Shown here: in pieces, positions 25,892 through 39,500 of the stretch
Position numbering within the stretch: position 1 is the first letter of the stretch
How the letters are laid out: each line of letters opens with the position of its first letter
Assembly: GCF_964204645.1 (NCBI RefSeq)
Contig: NC_134033.1
Coordinates: 9,270,231 to 9,334,230 of the forward strand
Reading direction: 5' to 3'
Source: Tubulanus polymorphus
Taxonomy: Eukaryota > Nemertea > Palaeonemertea > Tubulaniformes > Tubulanidae
Length of the DNA stretch: 64,000 nucleotides
The notes under the pieces: model-generated
Databases searched by the model: none
Seen by the model: the letters and a program-made list of their open reading frames with translations, nothing else
What the model was told of the DNA's origin: nothing
Made by a program: the position numbers and the translations under genes

Positions 25892-26150
25892 AGCCGCGAT
25901 CACACGGAGACGATTTGGCCCGGGCCAAATTAGCACCGATCAGGCTCGGGCCAAATTTGGTAATTAGAGAGCGCGTTCACACGCAAACCATTCACTCGAT
26001 ACTAAACAATGCTCAAACAAAGCGAAGTGGATCATTTACGGTGCTAGTTGCAATTCAAACGCAGTCATTTGTCTGGTGCTCGGGCCTGGTCCGACGTTTT
26101 TGGTCGGGCCAAATTTGGCCCTGGCCAAAAATACACGTGTGATCGCAGCT
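25892..26150. mobile_element. Small MITE-like element
   Basis: Ends GCCGCGATCACACG and CGTGTGATCGCAGC are inverted repeats; further in, TTTGGCCCGGGCCAAATT and GGCCAAATTTGGCCCTGGCC are also inverted. About 259 bp, no coding capacity. A diverged relative follows at 26150-26420. Confidence 0.6.
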
Positions 26151-26450
26151 ATAGAGACGATTTGTCGGGGCTAAATTGGCTCGAATCAGGTCCGACTTAA
26201 ATTTTACGCATGGCTTACCAAAGAGCGCGCAGATTTTCATGTTCAAATTCATTTCACATTCAAATTCAAACCCATTCATTCGTTACTAAACAATGCTTAA
26301 ACCATGGAATCTAAAACGAGTCCATACTTAAACCAAGCGAAGTGACTGACTTCCAGAACCAGTTTAAATCAACACGCTTAATTTGACTCAGGTCTGGTCC
26401 GTAGTTTTTGGTCGGGCGATTAGGCACGGGTCCATTTTGCGCCCATTACT

Positions 26451-26912
26451 TTGAATATCAGACCTGAAGGTCAAATTCTCTTCGTTTGACCTTGGGAGGA
26501 ATATTCCTCCCAAAGTCAATTGTTAAAATATCGGACCCCATGGTCAAGTTTCCATCGATTGACATTGGGAGGAATATTCCTCCCGCAGTCAATTTTCACA
26601 ATAGCGGTCCGCTTAATTGGTGACACCCAAAGAACGCGCGGCTCAGATTTCTATTAGTGCTCCTATCGCGCGCTGCGCGTGAATCACTTACGTAATATTT
26701 TCTGTAAATGTGAAGACCTCGGGGGCATTATGTTCTCTAAAGCCCAATATTATCCCAAATTCCGGACTGTTAATAAGTTGATTTTACGGCAGAGTCGACA
26801 TGTTTCAACAATTTTTAACTGTTCATTTATGAATATTTGAGGACTTATGAACTAAAAATTAGTTAAATTTTTGATACATTTTGAGAAAGTCACAAAACAT
26901 TTGAGACTGCGT
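26451..26912. repeat. Right arm of the 465-bp inverted-repeat pair
   Basis: Inverted partner of 16664-17128; ends GACTGCGT, followed by TTTCGA. Contains two perfect GGGAGGAATATTCCTCCC palindromes at 26494 and 26567, again 73 bp apart. Confidence 0.85.
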
Positions 26913-27317
26913 TTTCGACGTTCAACCAGAGCTCATTATATAATCACAGGAAGACATTCTACATCTTTGTCAATGATATTTTGCCAAATAGCTTGTACGT
27001 GTACACATAGACCTGTGACGTTTTGCACATCGATTTACGGTTGTCGTTTGTAAAATGACGCTGAATGGTTAACATTGTTTAGGTTTCATAATGGTAACGT
27101 TTTATAAGGCGTCAAAAAGCCGCAGGAAAGAGTTAGCTGGAAACCGCTCGTGAAAACTAGGCTTACTTTCTTACCGTTATGCGCAACGCGCCACTCAGGT
27201 TACGCAACATGACACAACAACGTACCGCTGACACGCGGTGCCGACGCACCGAGCCGTTTTGGACTAGTAATTGTCATAACGCGGAATTAAAGAATCACGG
27301 AGTTTCTTCATTTTCAC

Positions 27318-27326
27318 TATAAAAAG
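27318..27326 (+). promoter_or_regulatory. TATA box candidate
   Basis: TATAAAAAG lies 136 bp before the ATG of the signal-peptide exon. Transcription would start near 27348, giving a 5' leader of about 105 bp. It is the only strong TATA match close to this start. Inferred from position and consensus only. Confidence 0.5.
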
Positions 27327-27453
27327 TAACCGTGTTTTCCCGTGGGGATACCCTTTGTAGGACAAGGCACACTGCTGCATGTTTTCATTATCGCTACCCG
27401 GTGCGTCTAATGCAATCATCCATATAGCTTTTTGTATGTAAATTAGATTGTAG

Positions 27454-27547
27454 ATGCAGATGAAACACTGGTTTCCATGGTTACAACAACAAACAGTCTT
27501 TCTCTTTCTCATCGGTTGTTTATCGGCGGAAAAACATGTAGCGAAAC
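27454..27547 (+). CDS. Exon 1: signal peptide of the FN2/PAN protein
   Basis: Reads MQMKHWFPWLQQQ followed by a hydrophobic core TVFLFLIGCLSA and then EKHVAK, a textbook secretory signal with likely cleavage after LSA. An in-frame TAG stands directly before the ATG, so the start cannot lie further upstream in this exon; a second ATG two codons later is the alternative. The donor is C|GTAAGT, phase 1, which matches the phase-1 acceptor of the first FN2 exon 71 bp downstream. This exon is in a different frame from the FN2 exon and appears only when splicing is considered. Confidence 0.8.
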
Positions 27548-30500
27548 GTAAGTAAGCAAGGACGAACTACGGGACTATCTTTGGAAACTGTAGTTTAACT
27601 TTAACATGTATAACGTAGGTGGAATCCCGACAGATGGCGGTAATGCACGAGGTCGTCCGTGTGTATTCCCGTTTCTCTATAAAAATAAAAATTTCACCTC
27701 ATGTACGCTCGAGGGCAATAAACAGCCGTGGTGTAGTGTAACTAGTAACTATGACAAAGACCAGCAATGGGGTTACTGTGAAGGTAACTTATATTAATCT
27801 TACAATAAAAGATGTACCCTGATTTAGAGGAGAGTTATATAAATGTCACGTATTTCCAATTCAGGACCAGTGAGAGTGCATGGTGGAAACAGTGGAAATG
27901 GCTACTGTGTATTCCCGTTCAAATATCAGGGTAACGATTACAAAGAATGCTTACTCCAACCTACGTCATCGATACCGTGGTGCTCTACAACATCGGATTA
28001 TGACAAAGACAAACTTTGGGGCTACTGTAAACGTAAGATGTGTTTTCACTGAGCTACATCGTTTGTTATCGATTGAAAAATACACCGTACTCGCTTCATT
28101 GCGTTGTCCTAAAATAGGTCTATTGCTCTCGGATTAAACGCCAATAAAACGAACGTTAAGTCGTTTTGGCCCGTTACATTGAACATCATTTCATAAAACA
28201 TGCATTATCTAACTGAGCCTTTCGGTTTTTCTTCTTTTTTGTATCACTTAATAAAACGTAGCTGTGAGATGTGCAACTGGTAAAAATTTGCTTTGGAACC
28301 TGTTTGAAAATCGAGCATTTTTGGATCCTCCGAAGAGCACCGAGAAGGCAGTACGCACGGTTCTGGAATGTCAACAGTTTTGTTTGAAACAAAAACAATT
28401 CCACTGCAGATCGATAAACTATGATAAAAGCACAGGGACATGTTCGATGAATGATTACACCAAACCATCGCCGGGTGGCAGTAAATTCGTCAAGAAAAGA
28501 GGGCATGTTTATACCGAATGGAGTTGCGTAGCAGGTGGGATTTTTATATACAATCTTTATAGAAGTGGTTTTGATAAACTTCGTCTTTGCAAAAAAATTA
28601 ATGAATTGAACTTCGGTAGTCTATTAGATGACAAGGGGACAGAATCGACTAAATATCTTTTAGAAAGGTTGTTGGCGGAAAAAATAATTTGAGCATTCGT
28701 TGAATCAAGAGTGGGCATATATGTTGGTCTAGCGGTTGGCTAAAAAACGAATAAAGAAGATATTTTCAAGCTTTCATAAGACATGGATTGACAAAAATGA
28801 AGTATTCGTATGTAAAGCGTAAAGTCGGATATAAAGATCTATATCCGGAATAACATTCATGGATAATTTCATAATTGATTTCATATAGGATAAAACGAAG
28901 TATCTGCTTGATTCCATAGTCAGTCCATTGACGGCCGTGCCTTTCCAACAGTGCCCCGAAATTGGGAAACAAGCTCGCTAACAGCTTATGAATTTTTCAT
29001 TTTTGCCCACTTGGCACTTAAGTTGGAAAATACCCGATATCAAGAATTATGTCAAATCGTAAAGACTAAGGCCGCAGGCCGATGGCTGAAAGTCTCTTAT
29101 TAAAATTGTGTAACATAGCGCCCCGTTGGAATAAAACGTAATTTAATGTATGGTTCAAATGTATATTGTTACATAGAAAGTATATTGCTCCTTACTAATG
29201 TATTACTGTAATTTTGTTCCGTATTGTATGATAATTGTCACCTTGTTGCGATGAATAAGGGTGTTAGATATATGTATTATGGATTGATATTATTCCATAT
29301 CCATTTACGCAGGTAAAGTAAAAACAGAAGGAGGAACGGCAGATGGCGCTGCATGTCAATTTCCATTCACTGTAAACAATATAACTAAATACTCGTGTAT
29401 GACGGACAAACAGAGACACAGTCCGTGGTGCGCTACAACTGAATCGTACGACAAGGATAAACAATGGGGGTTCTGTCAGGGTAAGTTCAACAAGATGTTC
29501 AAATCACCAAATGCTTTAACAGGATGCACGTATTAAGGAACATCAGCGCGTTTAAACAGACAAGTCAATAATTGTTATTTGCAGCGTCAGTAGGGCTGCG
29601 AAGCGAAGCACCCCGATGTAACTGATGAGAAATGCGACCATAGCCCAACTCGATAAACTGCGCTAAATTTCTAGCTACTGACGAGGAAGTGAAAACATTC
29701 TGAAATGGCTGAGATCTATTTTTCTATTGCCTAATTTTTCTTTTATCGAAGAGCAAAATAAAATTAACAATACATATTTTAAAACCAATTAAGCTAATAG
29801 CCATTACTATGTAGCTATGGGCCGCGAGAATTCGCAGGCACACATAACAATGGCTATTATCGTTATTGGTTCTAACATATGTAATGTTAAAGGGTAACTG
29901 ACAATCTTTCAAGAATTTTCTACTATTGCAATAAAAATGATTCATTATAGTATACTATTTAGATTGACAATTTGAAAGATCGGAAAAAATTTTCAATTTA
30001 TAGTATAGTTATCAATTTATAGAAGGTTTGGTTTACATTTCGAAATACTTGAATTTGAAAGTTTATGACTAATTACAAATGACGCTAACTAGCGTTCATA
30101 ATTTATACTATGTATATGCGGTCTCTTATTGGTTGGAACCCTTGCGCTCAGTTCCGTCGCGTCGCAGATGAGCTTATGTCGGCTGCGATCGAAAGCAACT
30201 GTCCGCTGTACCGACCAAATCAATCATCAAGAGAGACGTCAACGAGTATCAAGATAACAGCATTCAATAGGCCAATGCTAAATTCGACTAAGTCGAGTAG
30301 ATTCTCTAGTTGCCTCTGACATATAGTCCAAATCATTTCCAAAAATGCCACACAAGCAAAGACTACGCAAACACACATATCAACTACTTAAGGAAATCTG
30401 CGTAGCAAATTAACATATGTCACTGTCTTAAAGTAATACTGGCAGGTAGTTTGTCGTGCAGTGCGGTGCTTTAAAGTTCACCGCTGCGCTTTCCTGTTGG

Positions 30501-33500
30501 GAAGTAAAACGGTGTCAAAGTTATACCAATGCATTGAATGATATAAATCCATCATTTTGAAAATATTTAACCTTCCCAGCGTCGAATTCAAAGAAGCTGC
30601 ATAAAACTGAAACGAGCCTATTACTCCGTTCGTACGCAGCGGTCAAAAATCGAATGCATTGCAACGGTGGCAAAGCAGTTAAATGAATACACCACTCTGT
30701 ATGAACCGCACTATGCTGGAACCACGCGCATGTGTCAAAATGTGGTTAGAAAGATACACAGTATGCAAACTATTTGTGTACGCAGTGTAGAATCGTTACT
30801 TTTAAATTGTTATCAAAAAATCTTGTATCCATCAATAATTGTAATCGTCTCTCCAATTTGGTTTGTCATTTTCTATGAATTCTTCATTGTATACTCCTAT
30901 AAGCGTTCATCGCTCGTTTTATACTTTTTTTTCTTTTGTAGGAGCGTTTAAAACGGAAGGTGGATCCGCGTCTGAAGCTTCCGGCAACCGGCTATGCATA
31001 TTTCCATTTAAGTATCAGGATACTTATCACTATAACTGCGTCAAATCCAAAACTGCGAGATCTTGGTGTGCTACTACGGATAACTATGACATCGATCGAC
31101 TTTGGGGATTATGTATAGGTACCAGAACTCATTTTCACAGTTTCAAGTTATGTTCATAACTACGTATAGTAAATTTCAACCGACAACCGTCGAGCAGGAT
31201 CCAAGTGCATCATTTTATTTTAAATAGCGATAACTTAGTTTGCAAACACTAATGGCTTGGTTAACAAACAAATATGAAGACCAGTCTGAATACATTTTCT
31301 TTCTCCTAGCCTTTGACATAATGAATGTAACCAAGGACCTGTAAAATAAGTCATTGTTACCAGAAACATAAATACTTAAAAAGTTGAATGATCGATCTAT
31401 GAAGAGGAAAATCTGAATCCCAAACGGTTTAGCCTCTCGTCGGAACCTTCGCTATTCGTTTCAAAGATTTCAAAGATTAGGTTGTGATCCTAGAATAATA
31501 TCATTTGAAAGTCCGTATATGCTTAGTTTGTGGCAAAGGATCTTTTTAAATTTGCCGGGTTTAGAAACGGTTGTGAGATCAACTCAGATCTCAATGCAGT
31601 TTCTGCAGAAACGATCTAACGGCGTAACCATCTGGATCTTATCTTGACTGACAGTATTTAAAAACTAAAGCGTTTAAAGTAGGCCTTAGTCAGATCGGAG
31701 GTACGAGACGGGTGATGGGAATCCTCCCACGGCAGGGATTCGAACTTGATGGCATCACTACACTCAGCTACGGCACGAACCCCTACCACAGTAGACCTGG
31801 TGCGCAGGTGCATATGCACAGCCTTGCCGCACAAAATGTTTGCGGCACCAATCAGATTGCTCGTTGTATAATCGCTAATGTAAATGTTCACGGAAGGACT
31901 ATACATCGGAAAACCCAGGCAAAAATAAAATGGGATATCTGATTGGCTAACAATGACGTCATCTAAGCTGTGCGTGTAGCTGCGCACTAGGTCTTATGCG
32001 GCAGGGCTTCGTACCGTGGCAATCTCGATGCCATCAGGTTCGAATCTCTGCCGGGGTAGGATGGGCGATGGGATGTTTTTCAAAATTATACGTTTAGAGT
32101 CGTCTTTGATACACTGTCGAGTGTTGATCAAATTGACCGCTTGACAAACGTTGTTACATTCTCATTAAGATGAATACGTTCATTCTCAGTCTATAAATTG
32201 TAAATGACATGTATACACATAGTTCATGTCAGTAAAAGATAAATGAATAACAGACAGGTCTATTCGGTATCAATTGTGGTTTGCTTTTTTTCTTACAGAG
32301 AAAAAGTGCCAACGAACGGAAGTTCTTATGAACGGAACATGCGTCAAAAGTAACCCAAAAGGTATGAACGGCCCATGATTATTAGAATCCAATAATGATT
32401 CATTTTTATGGGGCATATTTCAACTGTTTCCTTCCAGCTAATGTCGTATCAACTGAAGGGGGTAATGCTGGTGGTGCCCCATGTGCGTTTCCGTTCATCT
32501 ACAAACGTGTTTTACATTATACCTGTATAACAGACGACAGTACTAAACCGTGGTGTGCAATCACTAAATACTTCCCACTCGACCGAAAATGGGGGTACTG
32601 TAAAGGTAAAGCTAAATTGAGAAATACGATGTAACTAAACAAGGCGCATCCTGTATGCAAAAATCTGTTTTCGTTTCTTTTTTTCAAGTAAAACACTCCC
32701 ACGCGCATCCCGAGAAACTTGATCATACTTTATCATGTTTTTGTCTCACGGTTGATACAGTCAATCGTTACAGTCGCAGATGAGCTTTTCGGTAACGAAG
32801 TGTATTCCATCCTTATTTACGGTCGTTGACGCCTTAATTTCCCCATTAACAGAATGAATAGAATATAGTTGACCTCGTCACTTTTCGAATTTGGAACAAG
32901 GCTTTTTATTTCGCTATTTTATTAAAGGGGAGGAAAAAAATAAAAGCCGCCTCCCTCGTCACTTTTCCAAAAACTTTTGATGAGAAACCAGAGTATTTTT
33001 TTTTGCGTGGCCGAATATAGAAAACAACTTGATAGGAATTTGGATGAAAATGTTCAAAAATCATCATTTACCTATAGAACTGCATTTAATCATCATATTG
33101 AGGCTATAATAAAGGTCATATTTCAGCAATATGATATTGATATTCATGTGTGCATATAAATGATGAATTCGCTTTTTGAGTCTATTTTTCAATCTGTGTT
33201 ATTTCCTTTAGGGTCATTAAAAGTACATGGTGGAAACTCGGACGGCGCATTCTGTACATTTCCGTTCAAATATCACGGCAAGAATTATTACGCATGTACA
33301 AAAAAGGGTTCTATAGCCGCCTGGTGCGCTGTCACACCCTCATATGATGAGGACAAACAATGGGGATTTTGTGAAGGTAACTGTAACATATTTTCAAAAT
33401 GATGATTTTGTAACTCGATAAGATTGACTCCTGACACTGCAGTCTGCTCAATATATACTCGGTGTTATTGGCGCAAAGCATTTCTTGATGACGTTAGATG

Positions 33501-36500
33501 TAAGTGATACTAAACCACGTGCATAACACAAAAACGGAAACAAATTTTGAGCTCTATTTTCCTACACAACATGGGCAATAAAGCTTGGTTTACTTGCACA
33601 ATGCAAATAGCATGGTTACATTTAAAAAATGGAATGCGCACGTTTGCCATTGAAATTGTCAAGTTGTTGAAATTGAGTTTGTAAACATCATCTCAAAAAT
33701 TTCTTTTCTAAATAACGCGTGATCTTCCTCACAGTGCTTGAGACTTGCCGCATATAAAATAAAAACAAGGAAATCAGGGGATTTCCGAACTTCGAGGGCC
33801 TGTCATGTAAATCACTTGTTTTATTTGCCAGCCAATGGCGTAGTCAAGTCGAAAAAGCACATGCCTGGCTGCATAACCTCTAATTACCTCTTCATAGTAA
33901 CCTGGATATATACTCCGTACCGGTACCCAATTTATATGGAAAACCGCTGAGATAAAACGAAATCCGCTAAAAGATAAAAGGACGTTGGATGTCGACACAG
34001 GTCAAATCGAAGCTATCGGTTGAGTGATTTATACTCACTCATGTTGAGTGCATTATAGAGTTATCGTCCAATGTGACTAATCTGTTGGCCGAGCAGTATG
34101 TAGGGTTGATTTTGAAACAAATCAATATTCCCAATCTATTCCTGGGAATAGTCCCAAGCTCACATTCGTATTTCGCGTACTGGTCTCGTCAATCTGTTTG
34201 CTCGTTCTTGTCACTTTTAATCGGAAAACAAAAACTCCAAATACAATTATGCATAATGTCACCCTCAGGGGTATTGGGGATAAAAAGGCAGCACACATCC
34301 TCAAATGTTTAGTGACCTTCTTCATTGGTGTAGAAATGGAAGCAATTTTTGGTCTTCAAGTCCTCAAAATTAACGAAACCCTTAATTAGAGTCTATAAGT
34401 AATAGGGATATTTCGGTATCTACCAAGTTCAATATCAATGGGAAACGTTCCATTTCTTATGCGTGCAATGCCAGATCCGTTCTTTCCTGAAAGTGGAGCT
34501 TTTACATTAACTATCAGTTTTAAAATCAAATTTCAAAGTGCAATACGTTCAGGAAGTGAGGTAATAATTCTAAGCCATTTAGTTCGATAAAATGATTACC
34601 TTAATATAAAATAATTACCTTGTCCGATTCCCTTGTATTTATAAGTGTGATAGCGAGAGATGGCGTTAAATTAAATTTGGGATATACAACCAATCCCCTG
34701 GTTACTCTACTCGTATTATTTCCTATATGTTCGTAGTATTGAGCTATATTTAATATATACATGATTGAACTACCGTCTTTACACCAGGTATTTTATGTTA
34801 ACGATAAATGATAGTCCCGAAGAATTTTTTTTTGAAATCCTATAGGCCCCTAATCTGGCTAGTTGCATAAACGGAATTTCGGTCACAAAGTTTCTAGCTG
34901 GTGGCGGATCTCGACGGCGGTCCATACCATATCACCCTCCAGTGTTACGAGTGCTGAATATTTTCAAACACCGAGAAAAGATCTCATCACTCTATATTGA
35001 ACATTTTCTGCCACTTGCAATGTTTTGCGTCCCCATACACCGGCACTGTAATCCATAAAAGGAACCACTGCTGCATCGTAAAGTTTAGAATATACCTCAT
35101 ACGGTATCCCATTAGTATATGAAATTTTTCGCTAGAATCCCTGCTAGACTTTTACTCGCATCCTTACTCAAGGCGTCCATTGTATGGTCAAATTCAGAGT
35201 TTAAATCTAGACCTAAATATCGGTAGTTTTGAACAATTTCTAGCAGTTCTAGTCAATTTAAAGTTAAAATCTGTTTCGGTCGATGTCTTATTTCGGAAGT
35301 GTCGCTTTTGTCTTATCGGTGTTTACGGACATACGCCATTTATCGCATCAGCTAAGTAGTACATTTATCATACATTTACCCTGTAACGAATCATCACTAT
35401 CACTGATTAAGATTGTCATCGGCATATAATAATGTCGACACTTTTATTGGTTGTTTTATATGCACGGTCACAGGTGTTTGGTCACCTTGGTTATACGACA
35501 TTCTCGCCGTGTTGTGATTGTTCAAGTGGAACGGCTTTGACGGTGTACAGTACATTGTACGGTATATCGCGTGTTGGATTTTCCAATTTCGAAAGAAAAT
35601 TTCGGTTTTTCGATGTTCCTACGTAGCCTACTACATCTCATGGTTAATCGACAGTCACTGGTATAGATATTGGTATCCAATTCCATTAGGCAACGTTTTT
35701 GATAGAGCCAAAGTGCAGCGTGTCCATTTGCGTCCGCCATCTTGTTTCATCTCTAGAAGGTTTTTTTACGGGGATTTCAGAGGGGTTTTCTGTGTATTTA
35801 GTGTTTTCATCCTTTTACATCGTTCGAGTGTACTAATCCTTCACTTAAGTATTATGTCGATTCTGTTTGAATGAGAGAAATAGCTTAGAATCAAGATTGA
35901 ACTTCCCGTCTGAAGAGTGTTGTATCATATGGTCGATGGCTGTCACAACCGAATACATTTTTAAAACTCGCTACAGGGAATACACATTACTGCTTAACTG
36001 AAATTGTATTGTAAATTTTTTAAAGAAATTATACATCTTTATTTATATATCAAATTTTACGGACGCGATGCGAATTTTCTAGTTGGCGATTCAATTCGCA
36101 CGAATCAAACGTGTTTGATATCATCACCGAATTTAAGTTTCCGATTGCTAAGTTAGAATAATGGAACCATTTGATCGGCGAATATATCCGTCGAATCTGT
36201 CTTCGCCTTAAACGTGTCAACCTTAATCTCCTAAATTTTATCACAGGCGAAATATATACGTCGATGGTTAGTCGAGGAAACCTAGTCGGTCACGAGCTTA
36301 AGAGATTTTGATAGACAGTATTTGGAATTAAGGTTGGCGTGAATGAGTGGATTTAGAATATCAACTAACCGCAAATATTTCAACTTTCGAGATAAAGCAT
36401 TGCGCTGAAAAACCTATTTTGCAGTCGAAACCGAGTCTATTGACTGAGTGTTAAGCATATACGTACAATGCTGCAGCTAATCCATTGATGAGCTTATTCC

Positions 36501-39500
36501 AAAAAAAGCTGCGTTTTGAGGACTTTAGTTATTTATTGATACTAAACATTTAAGAAGGGGTTACAGGTGGCCCTTAAAAGCACAGTGTCTCTATCAGGGT
36601 AGAGTAGACTCTGTCTCGTCGTCGCGGACATCCGTGAAACTGGTGTAAAGATCAGGAGATTTCTGTCCCTGTAAATGTGAGAAAAATCTGAATGTCTATA
36701 GCCGTAAAATAGCGTCGGTTCCGGTGCTTTCGCTATAGGCGGAGTCAACTCTATTATTTTCTAGAAAAACTGTGCATCGAAGGAGAAAACCTAGATTGGA
36801 TTGACGCCAATAGCAAGGAATTAAGTGGACATGACGATCGAGTGGTGCCATCTGTTGATTGTTTGAAGAAATGTAAGAATTTATGCATCGCTGAAAAATC
36901 CTTTCGCTGTAAATCAATCGAATACGACCGAACTGCACATGCATGCTACTTGAGTAAAGAAAACCGGAAGACGAACAATGTTAAGTTGAAAATATCGAAG
37001 AAACGAATTTATTCGGAATGGGCGTGCAGTCGAGGTTTGTTTCTTTTTCACTATCGAAAGTTGAAATAAAAGAGAAATTCCAAAACTCATTCTACTTTTC
37101 CCGGTGGAACTCATTATAAATTCAGTATCAACCACCAAATGACTTCTGTCACATACACTGACAAGTAGAGCTTTTGTCCAAGCACCTTAGTCATTAATGG
37201 CATATAAATTAACGTATTTTATCAAATTGGTTCAATCTCAAATATATAATAATTATTGTGAGGATACATATTGTGATATACATATTCATGTTCGTTGGCG
37301 ACAGGCTTTATCGACACTGAAGGAGGTAACGGAAATGGTTTGAAATGTAAGTTCCCATTTCGGTATAAATCGGAAGAGTATATCTCGTGTACGACAGCTG
37401 ATAGTGAACGACCCTGGTGTGCTACATCAGAAGATTATGACTTTACACCTACGTGGGGATACTGTAAAGGTGATAATACACAAAACAAATCATAGCTTCT
37501 TAATCCGAATAAGTCAAACGTTTATAAAAAGTGGACCGCTTAATCCGAATCAGTTAACTACGATCTTGATCCAATATTGAATATTCGTCTTCCAGCAATA
37601 CTAGCCTATTTATTTTGGCACGTATAACTCAAAACGCATTTCAAACTTCTATTGCAGATCCAGTTTTGACTATCGGTGGCAACGGAGATGGTGCCTATTG
37701 CACGTTTCCGTATAGATATAAAGGCAGATTTATGTACGATTGTTTGGAAGAAATGCGAGGGCATCCCTGGTGTTCTGTTACATCGAACTATGACCTGGAT
37801 TTAAAATGGGGATTTTGTCGAGGTATGCTTAAGAGACGGATTAGATCATGTAGCTGCTTTAAAGACACTTGTGGAATTCGTGGGTACCAAGTGTGGATTG
37901 TGGCCGTCTTAAGATATCAATTTTTATTCTAGAGGGTGTCTTGGAAAATGTGTTACCGAAGCTATAAGATCAACTATTCATTAACCATGTTGTAACTAAT
38001 TTAAAATTACAATTTATCATTCAATCTTAAATCTTCGTTAACACATTTTCGAGACACTCCGTATATATATGAATACCCCACGGATGGGCAAAATTTGTCT
38101 GTATCTTACTTACTTTGATAGTATAAATAAGGAAGTTCGATTTTTGAACAATATGGGAACCCTCCACCTGTGTTGTTAGATCATTTAACGGATTGTGGCA
38201 TCCCAAACTACGGTGTCTATTTCCTTGTCATCTAACTATTCTATCCTCCATGAGCCTTGTTCTACTTTTCACACTTTCCAAAATCTTGCAATTTATACAA
38301 TTGACGCAAACACTCCTTTCTTCTGTGATCTTTACTTTATTATTACTTCATACAGCTATTGATTGCGTGGTCTCATTCAAACCCTCGATTTTACTTTCTT
38401 ACCATCTTTACTCTTGTTCTCCCTAATTGTTCTTTCTTTTGATATCCCTCCCGAGCCGAAATCTTTGACTTATACAGTCAGGGTTCGATACACTGCCCTC
38501 CGATACGTCGCCAGACTTGCTTATCGCCAACAATTTTAAAAATACGGAAGCCTATATCTCTGTTTTACGACAATTCTGATTTACCGCCATCTATCACCTC
38601 TGCGTACTGCCACCGCCAATGAATCTCCTTATATGTACATTCCTATACAAACACAAAGTTAGAATGTTCGATATTGCACCAGTGAAAAAGTGATTGCCCG
38701 GTAATCTACCAACGGTCTCTCAGTTTACCGTTTTTGCAAGCATTGCGTCATCATCGTATTGCCGAAATCCCATTGTTTTTCAAACTTACTGGCAACTGTA
38801 GTTTGTAAATGATATTGTTGACCACACAACCACAGAACTGAAAACATTTAACGTTCGATGCTCATTAGACAACTCTGGCTGTTCCTCTGTTACGATTTCA
38901 GCTACATTTGGCACTAGACTCCGGCAAAGTTTTGTGACCGCGATAGTATACGAATCACCCCTTGAGTACATGGTGATCAATTTAGATTATTTACCTAAAA
39001 CGTATGTTAATAGACTGAGCTCTGGGGTCATCTAAAAAAGTACAGGCTAAAGGTTTACATTAACGTCTGACATGATGATTCGGTAACCCCTGTAATTAAT
39101 ACCCCGATACACCGCCACACTATCTATTACACCGTCAGACTCACGAATCCCAGATGCTGGTATATTGAGATATTACTGTGTTCTAATTTACTCACCTTAT
39201 CTGGTGTGTTCAGTACCCGCTACTCTCTTTCTACTCCATTCTGACCAAATCTAACATTTCCATATAATAAATATATATGTTTTGATAATAGTTACTAACA
39301 GTAACTAACAGCTCGTTACTATTAAAAACTAAGGAATGCAATCTATGTCCTGCAGCAAAAAATTCACCATTATAGATTGTGTCATTGATTTTGTCATTGA
39401 CATGTCCTACGGTATTCGAGGCCCCACTTTTCACTTTTTTCGGTACTCGTCTCAATTTAGTCAAATCGTATCATTCCAGATAACAGATGTCCGAATTCGG

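Noticed and set aside
33736-33770. Possible extra PAN or linker exon after TTCCTCACAG
   Set aside because: The phase-1 reading reaches a stop after eight codons and lacks the expected cysteine pattern.
35518-35874. 118-residue plus-strand frame in intron 9
   Set aside because: No domain, no splice context matching the host phase, and next to an antisense LINE remnant.
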